This document shows, in pieces, positions 22,690 to 32,602 of a DNA stretch of 64,000 nt. A model generated the notes under the pieces. That model searched no databases and was not told the origin of the DNA. It saw only the letters and a list, made by a program, of their open reading frames with translations. The stretch covers positions 75,460,367 through 75,524,366 of the forward strand of contig OX638133.1 of NCBI GenBank assembly GCA_951804985.1. Direction: 5' to 3'. Made by a program: the position numbers and the translations under genes. Origin of the DNA: Dryomyza anilis. Taxonomy: Eukaryota; Arthropoda; Insecta; Diptera; Dryomyzidae. The stretch's first letter is position 1, and every line of letters begins with the position of its first letter.

Positions 22690-23364
22690 GCTTTTAATCT
22701 TGACGAAATAATAGATGTGCTTTTTATCGTAGCTAAATGAAAAATTTTTGTTCGGAAACCTAATTATAGTAAATTAAACTGTTTCTCCAGTCAAACCGAA
22801 TTTTGTTTAAATGAAATTAAAAAGTTATGCTTGTTGTGAACTATAATTATGAAAAATAAATTAAATCTATAAAAAATTTGTCAATTTCAATAATAATGTA
22901 ATAATATTTTATTCTGATTATATTTGTACAGGGTGTCTGTCTTCGATATCAATTGTTCAGGTGGTTGTTCTTTGCCTCAAAATATAAGACAATGTGTAAT
23001 TGAAAAATGTCTAATTTTACACCCAGTTTAATATGCAGGGTGTTTAAGAAATGTATATTACTGACATGACCTCATATAGAAAATTGGTTATAAAGTGGTC
23101 ACTCATATTTTAGAAAATTAAATTACCTTTCCAATGGTGTATCACATACTCGATACCTGTGATTTCCTCTTTTTTTAAAATGTTACAGGAATAAAAATAC
23201 AAATTTTGAATTTGTCATTGATTTGCTCAAGATTAGCTACGGATCATTTCATTTTTTTTAACTAATAATCAAAAACCTATTCATTCCCAGGAATATCTAA
23301 CTAATTATAAATTAGTAAGTAATTCTGCAGAAATCATTAAACAGTTACAGGTCTTATGATTTAA
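22690..23364. other. Non-coding DNA
   Basis: AT-rich. It holds ACAGGGTGTCTGTCTTC (22929) and GCAGGGTGTTTAAGAAA (23036), short motifs common in insect dispersed repeats, but no definable element. Confidence 0.4.
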
Positions 23365-23730
23365 CCCTAGTAGAAATTTTGGTAGGACCATGGTCATGAA
23401 GTGATCATGTCTTTATTTGAGATGTTCGGGGTATGACGAGGCCCATAATGTCCTTGTAATGCAGTGTCCTGATCATGTACTGACCACAGGCGATGATCGC
23501 ATAATAGGGTTTCGCTCATTAAATTTCGATCATTGTCTGATGTAAATTCGTTATGAGGAACAAATAATGTAGTTATGATCCGGAACATTGACTATTTAGA
23601 TAATGTAAACCCTGGTATGGTAAGTATGATAAGGGCATGCAAAGGCAATGATTATATTTTCTCTAATAGGGCTTACCCAACGAAAACCCGATCATATCCC
23701 GATGGCGCATCGGGCAAATTTCTACTAGGG
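23365..23730. mobile_element. Foldback MITE, family G, copy 2
   Basis: Ends are CCCTAGTAGAAATTT (left) and AAATTTCTACTAGGG (right). The right arm (GTAAACCCTGGTATGGTAAG through CCCGATGGCGCATCGGGCAA) closely matches copy 1 at 36621-37044. The left arm is diverged from the right one, so this copy folds less well. No coding capacity. No convincing target duplication. Confidence 0.75.
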
Positions 23731-23837
23731 AATGGTTAAAATTTTTAAAAATCGATATAATCAAGATATAATTTTAAACATATATTCGAAATAAATATAT
23801 ATCCGTGTGTGTATAAAGTTATTTATTAATTGAGCTA

Positions 23838-24054
23838 CACCCAAAAAACCATTTACCTATTTTAAGTAAATATGGGAATGATTTAGCTCCATTGAATGTA
23901 TTTCTTTAAATCAAATCAATTTTTCCTCTAATCAAAGAAAATTTTCTTTAAATCAACGATTTATTTATTCAAATAAAAGAAATTTATGTTTCCGTGAAAG
24001 AATAATATATGTGGAGCCATTTTACTTCTATTAGGTATATATATATTTTTCAGT
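23838..24054. mobile_element. Possible TA-type MITE, family T
   Basis: The left end (CACCCAAAAAACCATTTACC ... GTAAATATGGGAATGATTTAGCTCC) is a loose inverted repeat of the right end (GGAGCCATTTTACTTCTATTAGGT ... TTTTTCAGTG). A TA precedes the left end. The arms pair only partly, so the call is tentative. Confidence 0.35.
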
Positions 24055-24160
24055 GCAATGATTTCTATAGGTAGAAGAATTAAACTCTTACATTTAAATT
24101 TTTTAAAAACTAAAAATTTGCAATATTCGAAAATCAAATAGTTAAAAATGAAATAATAAA

Positions 24161-24861
24161 ACCAGTTGGGAAGGTTGGATCACATGGGAAATTTTAAAGT
24201 AGGTGTAATTATGATAGTTAGGATATTCAAAATTATAGTCGGTCTAAGCCGACTATAAATACCCTACACATATGTGTGGTTACCATTCAAAGTGATATAT
24301 AGGTCACCAGGGTATACGAATCCTGAAAATAACTACAAACATTCAATTGCTGAAGATTTTCCATTCATTTGATACCCATATTTACAAATGGGTAGGTGTA
24401 CCGAATTTCGATTTTTTTTTTTGTGAACCACAAGTCGGAAAACATTATTATCATGTATTTGAGCATGATGTCAATATATATTTGACCAAAAAAGTTTACC
24501 TAAGCACGTATACATAAAAATTGATCTTTATATGTACATTTTATAAGAGGTATTTGAACATAAGTGGTCGGATCATAGGTCACAATGGACCGATCTCGCG
24601 ATTTTTCGCACATACAGCGTAGGTATATTAGTAATCTAAGTTATAAGTTTCATTTATCTAGCTCTTCAATTTTAAAAGTAGTAGGGATTTCAACAGACAG
24701 ACGGACAGACAGACAGACGGTCAGACGAACATCGCTAAATCGACTCAGGTCATGCTAATCAAGAATATATATACTTTTCCATACCGGAGATGCTTCCTTC
24801 TGGGTGTTACAAAGGGCGTACCAAACTGAATATACCCTTTCACACTTAGTGTAGGGTATAA
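24161..24861 (+). mobile_element. Mini-me/DINE-1-like element, subfamily B, copy B2
   Basis: Begins ACCAGTTGGGAAGGTTGGAT, with the hairpin TATAGTCGG...CCGACTATA at 24236-24258. A body colinear with B1 (inverse) follows, then a short CAGACGGACAGAC microsatellite (24697-24727). Next come the core AATCAAGAATATATATAC and CCTTCTGGGTGTTACAAAGG, and the end is GTGTAGGGTATAAA. It is nearly full length and a good reference for subfamily B. Confidence 0.85.
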
Positions 24862-25954
24862 AAAAGAAATACAGTTTTTATTTTACAAAAAACCCAGTTT
24901 AAATCAGCTTGATTAACTTTTTGCTTATGGGCGCCTTTTGTTCACTCCCATCACATAATAGTTTTTTTTTTATTTTATTATATTTAATCTTACTTCCGGT
25001 TGTTTTTTGTGTTGTCTGGCATTTTGATTTTACGTTAACAAAAAATAAGCGCATAAAAACCTTTTTTTTGCACAAACTTTAAGCAATACCTGCCATTATC
25101 GTTGGGTGTACCATGAAATCAACATTAAATATGAATGACATCAACTTTTAAGCATTTTCAGTCAGTGCGTCCGCAAAACAGCATCAACATACACGATGGA
25201 CCACTTACCAAAGCCATTACCTAGCCACAGCTGTTGTGGATTTTGTGCTAATCCTGAAAAAAATACGTAACCTTCACCGCAGTACCGTATTCCTTGTATA
25301 ACAAAAAAACCAACAGCCACAACTTTAATAAAAAAAGCAACGGAAATGACTACATTTATGACATTCGCACAGGTAACCTTAACTGTCCCATCCACACACA
25401 TAACCATAACGGGGCTAATAATCCTTTTTTTTCAGTTTGGTTCCTAAATGTTGCAATAAGTTTTTTTTTATAATATTTTTTTATCATGTTTTTTATACAT
25501 TGGTTTATAGGTTATCTTTATGTTATTCATACCTTGATCGGCGGTTTTAAAAAAACAGGCATCAACATGCGTATAGATATATAAAATCGTTCAATGTCAA
25601 AAAAATATATATCTAGTCAGTGTTAATTTTTTCATAATGTTTTTTTTGTTCGTGAAAGTGCTTTGTGCAACCATTTATTGTACATACAAAAAGGTGTTGA
25701 GGAAATACGTTTGTTGTGGTAAAAAAAACTATTTTGTTACGAATCGGAAACTTGAGAATGGGGTGTACAAAATATTTGAAAACAATTTCAAGTCATTGAA
25801 GTTTTTAAATCAAATAAATTAAACTAATTATTGCAAAATATTAAAAACAATAATGCATTCAGAAGAAAATGTCTTATTAAGTACAAAATGGTACGACAAT
25901 TGATTTGATAGTTCATATATTAATCGATTTTTCAAATTCATTCTATAGTTTTCT
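24862..25954. other. Non-coding DNA
   Basis: A GC-richer patch at 25130-25410 has an 81-codon frame on the minus strand, but no splice sites or recognisable domain. Otherwise AT-rich. Confidence 0.4.
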
Positions 25955-25967
25955 ATTGAATTTAATA

Positions 25968-26307
25968 ATAAAAATAATAGTTTGGCGATAAAGTTCTTTA
26001 TAGAACTTCGGCGGAGCTCTCTCACCATTTGAGCTGTGCGTTTTATATTTGTACTAAAATTGGTGGGACCTACAGTTTATTGCAGAATCCGAACGGCGGG
26101 TGAGAGCTTTTAATAGCCAATGTTTTACTCTCGTAGGTTTGCCATTTACTGCCGAGAGGTAGCGTCGCATAGAATATTGTTTTCTATGAAAAAGATGTTG
26201 GCAGTCGCTGGGGATCAAACGACGGACCTTTCGGCTCGTAGTCGAACGCACCAGCGATTTTTCGCTCGTAGACCAACGCACTAACCAGACGAACTACCGA
26301 CGCTACA
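25968..26307 (-). mobile_element. tRNA-derived SINE, copy 3, with 13-bp target duplication and duplicated head
   Basis: Perfect direct repeats ATTGAATTTAATA at 25955-25967 and 26308-26320 bound the element, the signature of target-primed reverse transcription. The AT-rich tail is at 25968-25980 and the body at 25981-26200, matching copies 1, 2 and 4. The tRNA-like head is at 26200-26305. In the head the anticodon-arm region is repeated: TTCGGCTCGTAGTCGAACGCACCAGC is followed by TTCGCTCGTAGACCAACGCACTAAC. Read on the minus strand the loop is CTACGAG, anticodon ACG (Arg-like). Confidence 0.92.
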
Positions 26308-26320
26308 ATTGAATTTAATA

Positions 26321-26516
26321 GTATTTGAAATATTCAGTACCATTAATATAATATTTTCAACATTATTGAATATAACGGTGTAAATACTATTGTTTTAATG
26401 CTTTTTCGCCAATAATAGTTAACACCTCAATATGTGGCATATAAAAAAATAAATACGAATAAAATTATGTTTGCCTTGTGCATAATTTCTGCGAGTTTAC
26501 CCTAAATTGTCGCATT
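26321..26516. other. Spacer between SINE copy 3 and DINE A2
   Basis: AT-rich, no feature seen. Confidence 0.4.
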
Positions 26517-27262
26517 TTTATACCCTACACCTATGAGGTACAGGGTATATTAACTTTGTGCATATATTGTAACGCCCCTTAGAAGGCGTGTCCGGTATGG
26601 AAAAGTATATATATACTTGATCAGCATCACTACCCGAGTCCGTTTAGCCATGTCCGTCTGTCTGTCCGTCTTGCTGTCTTGCTGTCCGAATACAGAATAA
26701 CTTGAGAAATACTGATCGGAATGCGATGAAATTTCTTCTCAATATATTTTAGCCAAGTAGGAACTGAGTTTGAAAATGAGCCAAATCGGTCAACGGACAC
26801 GCCCACCTCCAATGCAAGTAATTTTTATATAACTCTTTCGGAACTAATAACTCGAAAAGCATTCAAGGTACAGTTATAAAATTTAAAAGGTATTGTTAGA
26901 ATTCACCTAAAAATATGTGGTCCAAAAATGGGCGTGATCCGCCCACTTTTTTTTTCATTATTTCCCGGGTTTTCATAGTGGAAATTTGATCCGTAAATTA
27001 TTAAAATCAAATCTATGAAATATTAGCCTTTCAAAATTTTAAATACAGACGTGGTCCGCCCAATTACATTTTTCAAATTTTTTTTTTAGTTTTTTATACT
27101 TTATATAATTTTTTTAATTTATGGGGATATAAGAAGTAAATTTCTGATATATGAATAATATTCTGAGGGTTAATATCCCCACCAAAGGTGTAGGGTATTC
27201 CATAGTCGGGCCCGACCGACTATAAAAATCCTCCCCATGTGACCTAACTTTCCCAACTCGTT
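26517..27262 (-). mobile_element. Mini-me/DINE-1-like element, subfamily A, copy A2
   Basis: Minus-strand copy. It runs from AACGAGTTGGGAAAGTTAGG (27262) through the hairpin at 27195-27222 to a short TCTG/TCCG tract (26652-26690 on plus). It then passes through the core TATATATACTTGATCAGC and ends at TATACCCTACACC (26519-26531). A few dozen bases near 27170 are missing relative to A4 and A6. Confidence 0.85.
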
Positions 27263-27849
27263 TATAGTATGCTTTAACATAATTTTTTTAACATCAAATG
27301 TGTCGATAGATTTCTTTATTTTTATTTTGTTTCAATTTTTGTCGAAACAAATTATATTTTTCGAGTTATCTTATCGAATTCTTCTAAACCAGTAAACCAA
27401 TTTCAAAAAACTGGTGGATGTTGTATTTACTTGATCATATCAGTTATTTAAAACCTTTTTAAAAGCTCGGTTAAAAAGTTATTAGTCGATATATCGTAAA
27501 CCTATCGATAGAAAACTTTTTAATTCAAATATCAAAATTCTGCACTTTATTTTTAAAAGTACCAATTACTGCACAAACTTTTTTTTCTCATTTTTTGGTT
27601 TAGTGTAATCCATTATGATTCGAAAATGATAAAAAATTTCCACCAAAAATTAAATCAAAGGCATTTAAAAAATTTCGAAAAATGGAAACAGTGAGTTTCC
27701 ATTTTTCGTTTGTAATAGTTCAAAATTGATCTGTTCCTTTTTAATGAAAATGAAGCAAATATAAAGAAATCTATGGATACATTATGAGAACAAAAAAAAA
27801 AATATGAAAACATTACATTTGAGTGTAAAGAAAAAGTCCAATTTTTTTA
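27263..27849. other. Non-coding DNA
   Basis: AT-rich. A small hairpin GAAAAATGGAAAC/GTTTCCATTTTTC is present at 27677-27708. Confidence 0.4.
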
Positions 27850-28200
27850 TTTTTACCCTATTCCCATGGTTTACAGGATAAAAAAATATATGTGAGGATA
27901 TTTTAGCGCTTCTTATGAGGCGAGACCGGTATGAAAAAGTATATATTTTCATGATCAACATCACTCTCCGAGTCGATTTAGACATGGCTTTCTGTCTGTC
28001 CGCCTATACACGATTAATTTAAAACTACAACTCCGAATGCTATGAAATTTAATTCAATATATTTTAGTAGAATAGTAATTCTAAGTTCGAAAATGAGTGG
28101 AATTAGTCAACGTACTTAACTACATACCATAAAAGGTTTGGGTTTACTTTTGAATCCCACATTTTGAAAAGTATTCAGGATAATATTATAAAATTATTTA
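27850..28200 (-). mobile_element. Highly diverged DINE-1/mini-me fragment
   Basis: Contains the core order GACCGGTATGAAAAAGTATATATTTTC, GATCAACATCAC, CCGAGTCGATTTAGACATGG and TTCTGTCTGTCC (27923-28005). After it comes a body resembling the A subfamily but strongly decayed. It is the oldest-looking copy in the window. Confidence 0.6.
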
Positions 28201-28762
28201 TAAACAATCATCGCCTACATTTTTTCTTTCTTCTATGCCTATTTATATAGCACTCATTTGTAATGCTTTTACATAACGTCACTATCATGCCAAAGGAGCG
28301 AAAGTGTAATTTTTGAAATTTGCGTTTTTTTAACATTTTTGAATGTAGTTTTTCCTCAAGTATACTGTGCCAAAATCGCGTGTCGTTTTGTTGGATATTT
28401 CTAGCCACAAAAGACAAAATCAAAAGGAAAAATTGAAAATCTTGTCATGTCAAAGGGCGAATCTTTTACTTTTTTCGCCATAACTTTTTATTGATACATG
28501 ATAAAATAGTGGTAAAAAGGCATTTATTGTTCGTTTTAAAAGCACATATAGATTTGCATTATCAATTAAAAATATTTTTTTGCAAAATAATGTTTTGAAA
28601 ATAATGTTTTTTTAAAGATTTTTTTATGTTTTTTTTTTGTAATGTTTGGAATTTCCATTTTTTATCTTTGCTAATTGAACATTTTGAAATATTTACTACT
28701 TTTTCTATGGTTAAATAGGTTAAATAATAATATAATTGATAATTGATGCATATATTAACAAA
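28201..28762. other. Non-coding DNA
   Basis: Two related phrases, CATGCCAAAGGAGCGAAAG (28288) and CATGTCAAAGGGCGAATC (28446), about 160 bp apart hint at an old tandem duplication. No gene seen. Confidence 0.4.
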
Positions 28763-28810
28763 CTAGCTGGACCCGTACACGACTCGTGCACATTTTTTTT
28801 TGTACCAGGG
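28763..28810 (+). mobile_element. Family C terminus (copy C1)
   Basis: Begins CTAGCTGGACCCGTACACGA and continues CTCGTGCAC, the hairpin-bearing end shared by C2 (30253) and, inverted, C3 (41162) and C4 (46675). What follows (28810-30250) does not match the other C copies, so C1 may be a solo end or a copy replaced by the 165-bp array. Confidence 0.65.
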
Positions 28811-29116
28811 CTGCGCAACGGGGTATTTTAGTTTTATTTTTATTTTAATGTCTTATAAAGTGACAATTAAAATGAAAACAATATTTTAATTTATTTGATT
28901 TTTGATTTTATTACTTTTATTTGTTTTTAAATATTTATTACCTTTTCACGATAATATAAATTATCAATTCATGAAATCTCAGATAAAATATAGCGATTAA
29001 ATCGATGATCTTCTTATTAGTGATATCGAAGTTTAGTTTCTTTGCATTAATTAGACGGTGAAATGAATGTTCATCCTCTTGGATCTCGATTACATTGAAA
29101 ATGATTTTGACGATGT

Positions 29117-29735
29117 CAATCTACTCTGACTTCTATTAAGAAGGTGAAGAACGCCATGAATTTTTTCAATCGACGCTGAATTCTATGACAAAGACGGGTG
29201 ATGAATATGATGATCTCGGTGATGATATCGATATATAAATTTTGAAATTATTATAATGATGATCTGTGATGTTGGCGAATTCAATCTACTCTGTCTTCTA
29301 TTAAGAAGACAGGTGATGAACGCAATGATTTCATTCAATCGACGCTGAATTCTATGACGAAGACAGGTGATGAATTTGATGATCTCATTGATGATATCGA
29401 CGTTTTAATATCGAAATTATTATAATGATGACTATCTGCGATGATTTAAATCTTCTCTGACTTCTATTATGAAGACAGGTGGTGTCACAATGAATTGTTT
29501 CAATCTACGCTGAATTATTTGACGAAGGCTGGAGATGAATCTTTTTGGAGTTGATGTCGATAGTCAAATCTCGACATTATTATAACGATTTGTGTTGTTT
29601 ATGATTTCAATATACAATGCCTTCTTTTATGAAGGCAGGTGATCTACTCAATGAATTCCAAAACATTAAACTTATTGTTTTAGAAATCAGCATTTAAATT
29701 TTGAAATAATTTTGCAGATTTCAATGTACTCTAAC
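29117..29735 (+). repeat. Tandem array, about 165-bp unit, four copies
   Basis: The phrase CAATCTACTCTGACTTCTAT recurs at about 29117, 29282, 29448, 29608 and (truncated) 29722. It is followed by TAAGAAGACAGGTGATGAAC, TTCAATCGACGCTGAATTCT, ATGACGAAGACAGGTGATGAA and ATTATTATAATGATGA. The second unit is the best preserved. Each unit also holds an internal duplication of AAGACAGGTGATGAA. Some frames are open for tens of codons but stops interrupt every unit. Confidence 0.8.
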
Positions 29736-30252
29736 ATTAATAACGATAGCTGTATGATTGTTGCATTTATATGACAAAAATATGCGTTTACTTATTATAT
29801 CGTAATCTTGTTGATATCGTTTGTTCATGATTATTACAATCAAAGCTCATTATGTCGTTTTTATGTTGAATTTTTAATAATTATAGACAGAGTTCGGAAT
29901 TATAAATTTCAAGATGATAACCACAAATTGTTAATGGTGATTTCATTTAAGTCTGTGTTTTTCTGACGTATTAAATTAGCATGATGAAAATTAATTCTAA
30001 ATTAAATTAAATCCTGAAGAGGTGTGTCCCTCTCTCTGAGTTGTATGATGTATGTATACAGCAACTTTTGATTGCTAAGTTAATTAGAATAAATGATATC
30101 ATTTGATATTGATGAACTTGTTTATTATATTTTTGTCGAAATCAATGAATGTTTAACGAAATTATACTGATGGATTTATTTAACGTTCAAGTAGATGTCA
30201 ACGTTGATATCATCAATATTTATGATAAGCTCTAAATTAAAATATATATATT
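29736..30252. other. Non-coding DNA between C1 and C2
   Basis: No recognisable feature. Confidence 0.4.
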
Positions 30253-30420
30253 ATAGCTGGACCCGTGCACGACTCGTGCCATGATTTTGTGTATTCAAAG
30301 ATATGGAGCGATATTATTAATATAAAAAACATTTTTATTATTTATATGAGGGGCGCGTGCTAATTCACCGCGTTAACAACTTTTCTCAAAGACAATTCTT
30401 TCTCAGACTGCGCTTCCCCT

Positions 30421-30765
30421 TAGAATTCTTCCCCGTAGAACATTACGCCGTAGAATTCTTCCCAGTAGAAATATTCTCCGTAAAATTCTTCCCCATAGAA
30501 TGCTTCCCGTAGAATTCTTCCCAGTAGAATTATTTCCTGTAGAATTATTTCCCGTAGAATTTTTCCCTGTAGAGTTTTTCACAGTAGATGTTTTAGTGTG
30601 GTGCATTTTATTGTGGTGAGTTTTATTGTCGTGAGTTTTAGTGTGGTGAATTTTTGAGTGGTGAATTTTATTGTGGTGAGTTTTAGTGCGGTGAGTTTTT
30701 GTATGGTGAGTTTTTGCGTGGTGAGGTTTAATGTGGTGAATTTTGGTGTGGGGAGTTTAAAGAAT
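30421..30765 (+). repeat. Twin minisatellites of C2 (16-bp and 15-bp units)
   Basis: 30421-30590 has about ten units of GTAGAATTCTTCCC(C/A)-type sequence containing EcoRI-like GAATTC. 30591-30765 has about eleven units of GTGGTGAGTTTTAGT. C4 carries the same two repeats in the same order on the opposite strand. Confidence 0.9.
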
Positions 30766-31109
30766 TTTGGGTGGTTGTTAACCTGGTGTGAAATATCTTG
30801 ATATCACTATAATAACTGTTGACATACACGTAATGTAAAATGTATCTTCTATGGGGAGTGCCACGCCTAATGGTCCAATCACTTCCACATTCGTTGAAAC
30901 CGTTTAGAATGGTTAAAAATAACGCTGACAAAAATTTAATTAAATTTGCTATTCCAATTGCTGATATGCATTATATGGGAGGTACCCAGTCCACTAATCT
31001 TACCGAGATATAGCATATACTCTGCTATAGCATATACCCAACATATATATTGTGACAAAATTTTATTTAATTCGGTTCAGCAGTTTTGACGTCTATTCGA
31101 AATTTAAAA

Positions 31110-31339
31110 ATATATATATTCGACAAAAACAACAATGTTCGAAAAATTTCGAAAAAAAAATTTGTTAAAAAATTTTTTGGACGACAATAAGAACTCAATG
31201 GTCGAAATCGACATTTTACAAAAAAAAAAAATTCAACAAAAACAACAACAACACGTTTGTTCAAAAAATTTCGAAAAAAAAAAAATGTTAGTCGACAAAA
31301 ACAATGCAATGGTCAAAATCACCATTTTCAACAAAAAAA
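31110..31339 (+). repeat. Short A-rich repeats (TCGACAAAAACAA units)
   Basis: Three diverged ~90-100-bp units containing CGACAAAAACAAC, TTCGAAAAATTTCGAAAAAA and CAATGGTCGAAATC. A related phrase (CGACAAAAACAACGCTTTGG) occurs at 62801. The frame running through it is lysine/asparagine-rich by composition and not a gene. Confidence 0.6.
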
Positions 31340-32184
31340 AACGAGTTGGGAAAGTTAGGTCACATGGGTAAGTTCGGTCACATGGGGCGGATTTTTATAG
31401 TCGGTCGGGCCCGACTATGGAATACCCTACACCTTTGGTGGAGATATTAATGAGGAATATTTAATTGTATACCTTAATTTTAAATTTTTAATTATGCTGA
31501 ACCTCAGAATATTATTCATATATCAAAAATTTACGTCTTATATCCCCATAAATTAAAAAAAAATATATAAAGTATAAAAAACTAAAAAAAAAATTGAAAA
31601 ATATAATTGGGCGGACCACGCCTATATTTAAAATTTTGATAGGCTAATATTTCATAGATTTGATTTTAATAATTTACGGATCAAATTTTTACTATGAAAA
31701 CCCCGGGATATAATGAAAAAAAAAAGTGGGCGGATCACGCCCATTTTTGGACCACATATTTTTAGGTAAATTCTAACAATACCTTTTAAATTTTATAACT
31801 ATACCTTGAATACTTTTCGAAATATTAGTTTCGAAAGAGTTATATAAAAGTGACTTGTATGGGAGGTGGGCGTGTCCGTTGACCGATTTTGCTCATTTTC
31901 AAACTCAGTTCCTACTTTTGGCTAAAATATATTGAGACGAAATTTCATCGCATTCTGATCAGTATTTCTCAAGTTATTCTGTATTCGGACAGCAAGACAG
32001 CAAGACAGCAAGACAGCAAGACAGCAAGACGGACAGACAGACAGACGGACATGGCTAAACGGACTCGGGTAGTGATGCTGATCAAGAATATATATACTTT
32101 TCCATACCGGACACGCCTCCTAAGGGACGTTACAATGTATGCACAAAGTTAATATACCCTGTACCTCATAGGTGTAGGGTATAA
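31340..32184 (+). mobile_element. Mini-me/DINE-1-like element, subfamily A, copy A3 (inside C2)
   Basis: Full order from AACGAGTTGGGAAAGTTAGG to GGTGTAGGGTATAAA. The microsatellite is compound: five GACAGCAA-type 8-mers (31988-32024), then CAGA and CGGA units. Both sides are family C sequence, so A3 inserted later than C2. Confidence 0.88.
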
Positions 32185-32602
32185 AAAACGCTTTTGTTTT
32201 TGATTTTTTTTTGTTTTTCTTTTTCTTTCATTTTTTGTTTTTCCTTTAGTTTGGATTTTTGTTTTATGTTATTGCTTTTGTTTTTGTTTTTGTATTTTTG
32301 CTTTTGTTTTGTGCTTTTGTGTTTTTGTTTTTATTTTTTTTTTTTATTTGAGTTTTTTGTTTCATGTTCGTAGCTGGTGAAAGTGCCGAGTTATATCGTA
32401 TGGAAAGTTTAGGTTGTATGGGAGGTGCCACGCCTCTTTGTCCAATCCCGCCCATATATAGCCTATCATTCCAGACCATACCGCATCGGTGTTAAAAATT
32501 TCAAGAAAATCGGATCAGCCGTTTAGACGGAGAAGTGGAACAAACAAACAAATAAACAAACAAAAGGACAAACCAACAAAGAGATTTATTATATTAATAG
32601 GA

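Larger units (their letters stand above)
30253..32602 (+). mobile_element. Family C composite element, copy C2 (split by DINE A3)
   Basis: Parts in order: terminus TAGCTGGACCCGTGCACGAC (30253); a conserved ~130-bp segment with GATATGGAGCGAT and TTTATATGAGG; a 16-bp minisatellite (30421-30590); a 15-bp minisatellite (30591-30765). These are followed by a module with GCCACGCC (30868) and a short repeat block (31110-31339). DINE A3 is inserted at 31340-32184. Then come the T/G-rich tract (32185-32350), the module CGAGTTATATCGTATGGAA ... GCCACGCCTC ... CCCGCCCATATATAGCC, and GGATCAGCCGTTTAGACGG. A CAAA-repeat and the end TTTATTATATTAATAGG follow. It matches C4 in reverse orientation part by part. 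It has no coding capacity, and its class is unknown. Confidence 0.75.

Noticed and set aside
25162..25407. An 81-codon hydrophobic frame on the minus strand
   Set aside because: No start context, splice sites, domain or codon bias; it lies in ordinary intergenic or intronic DNA.
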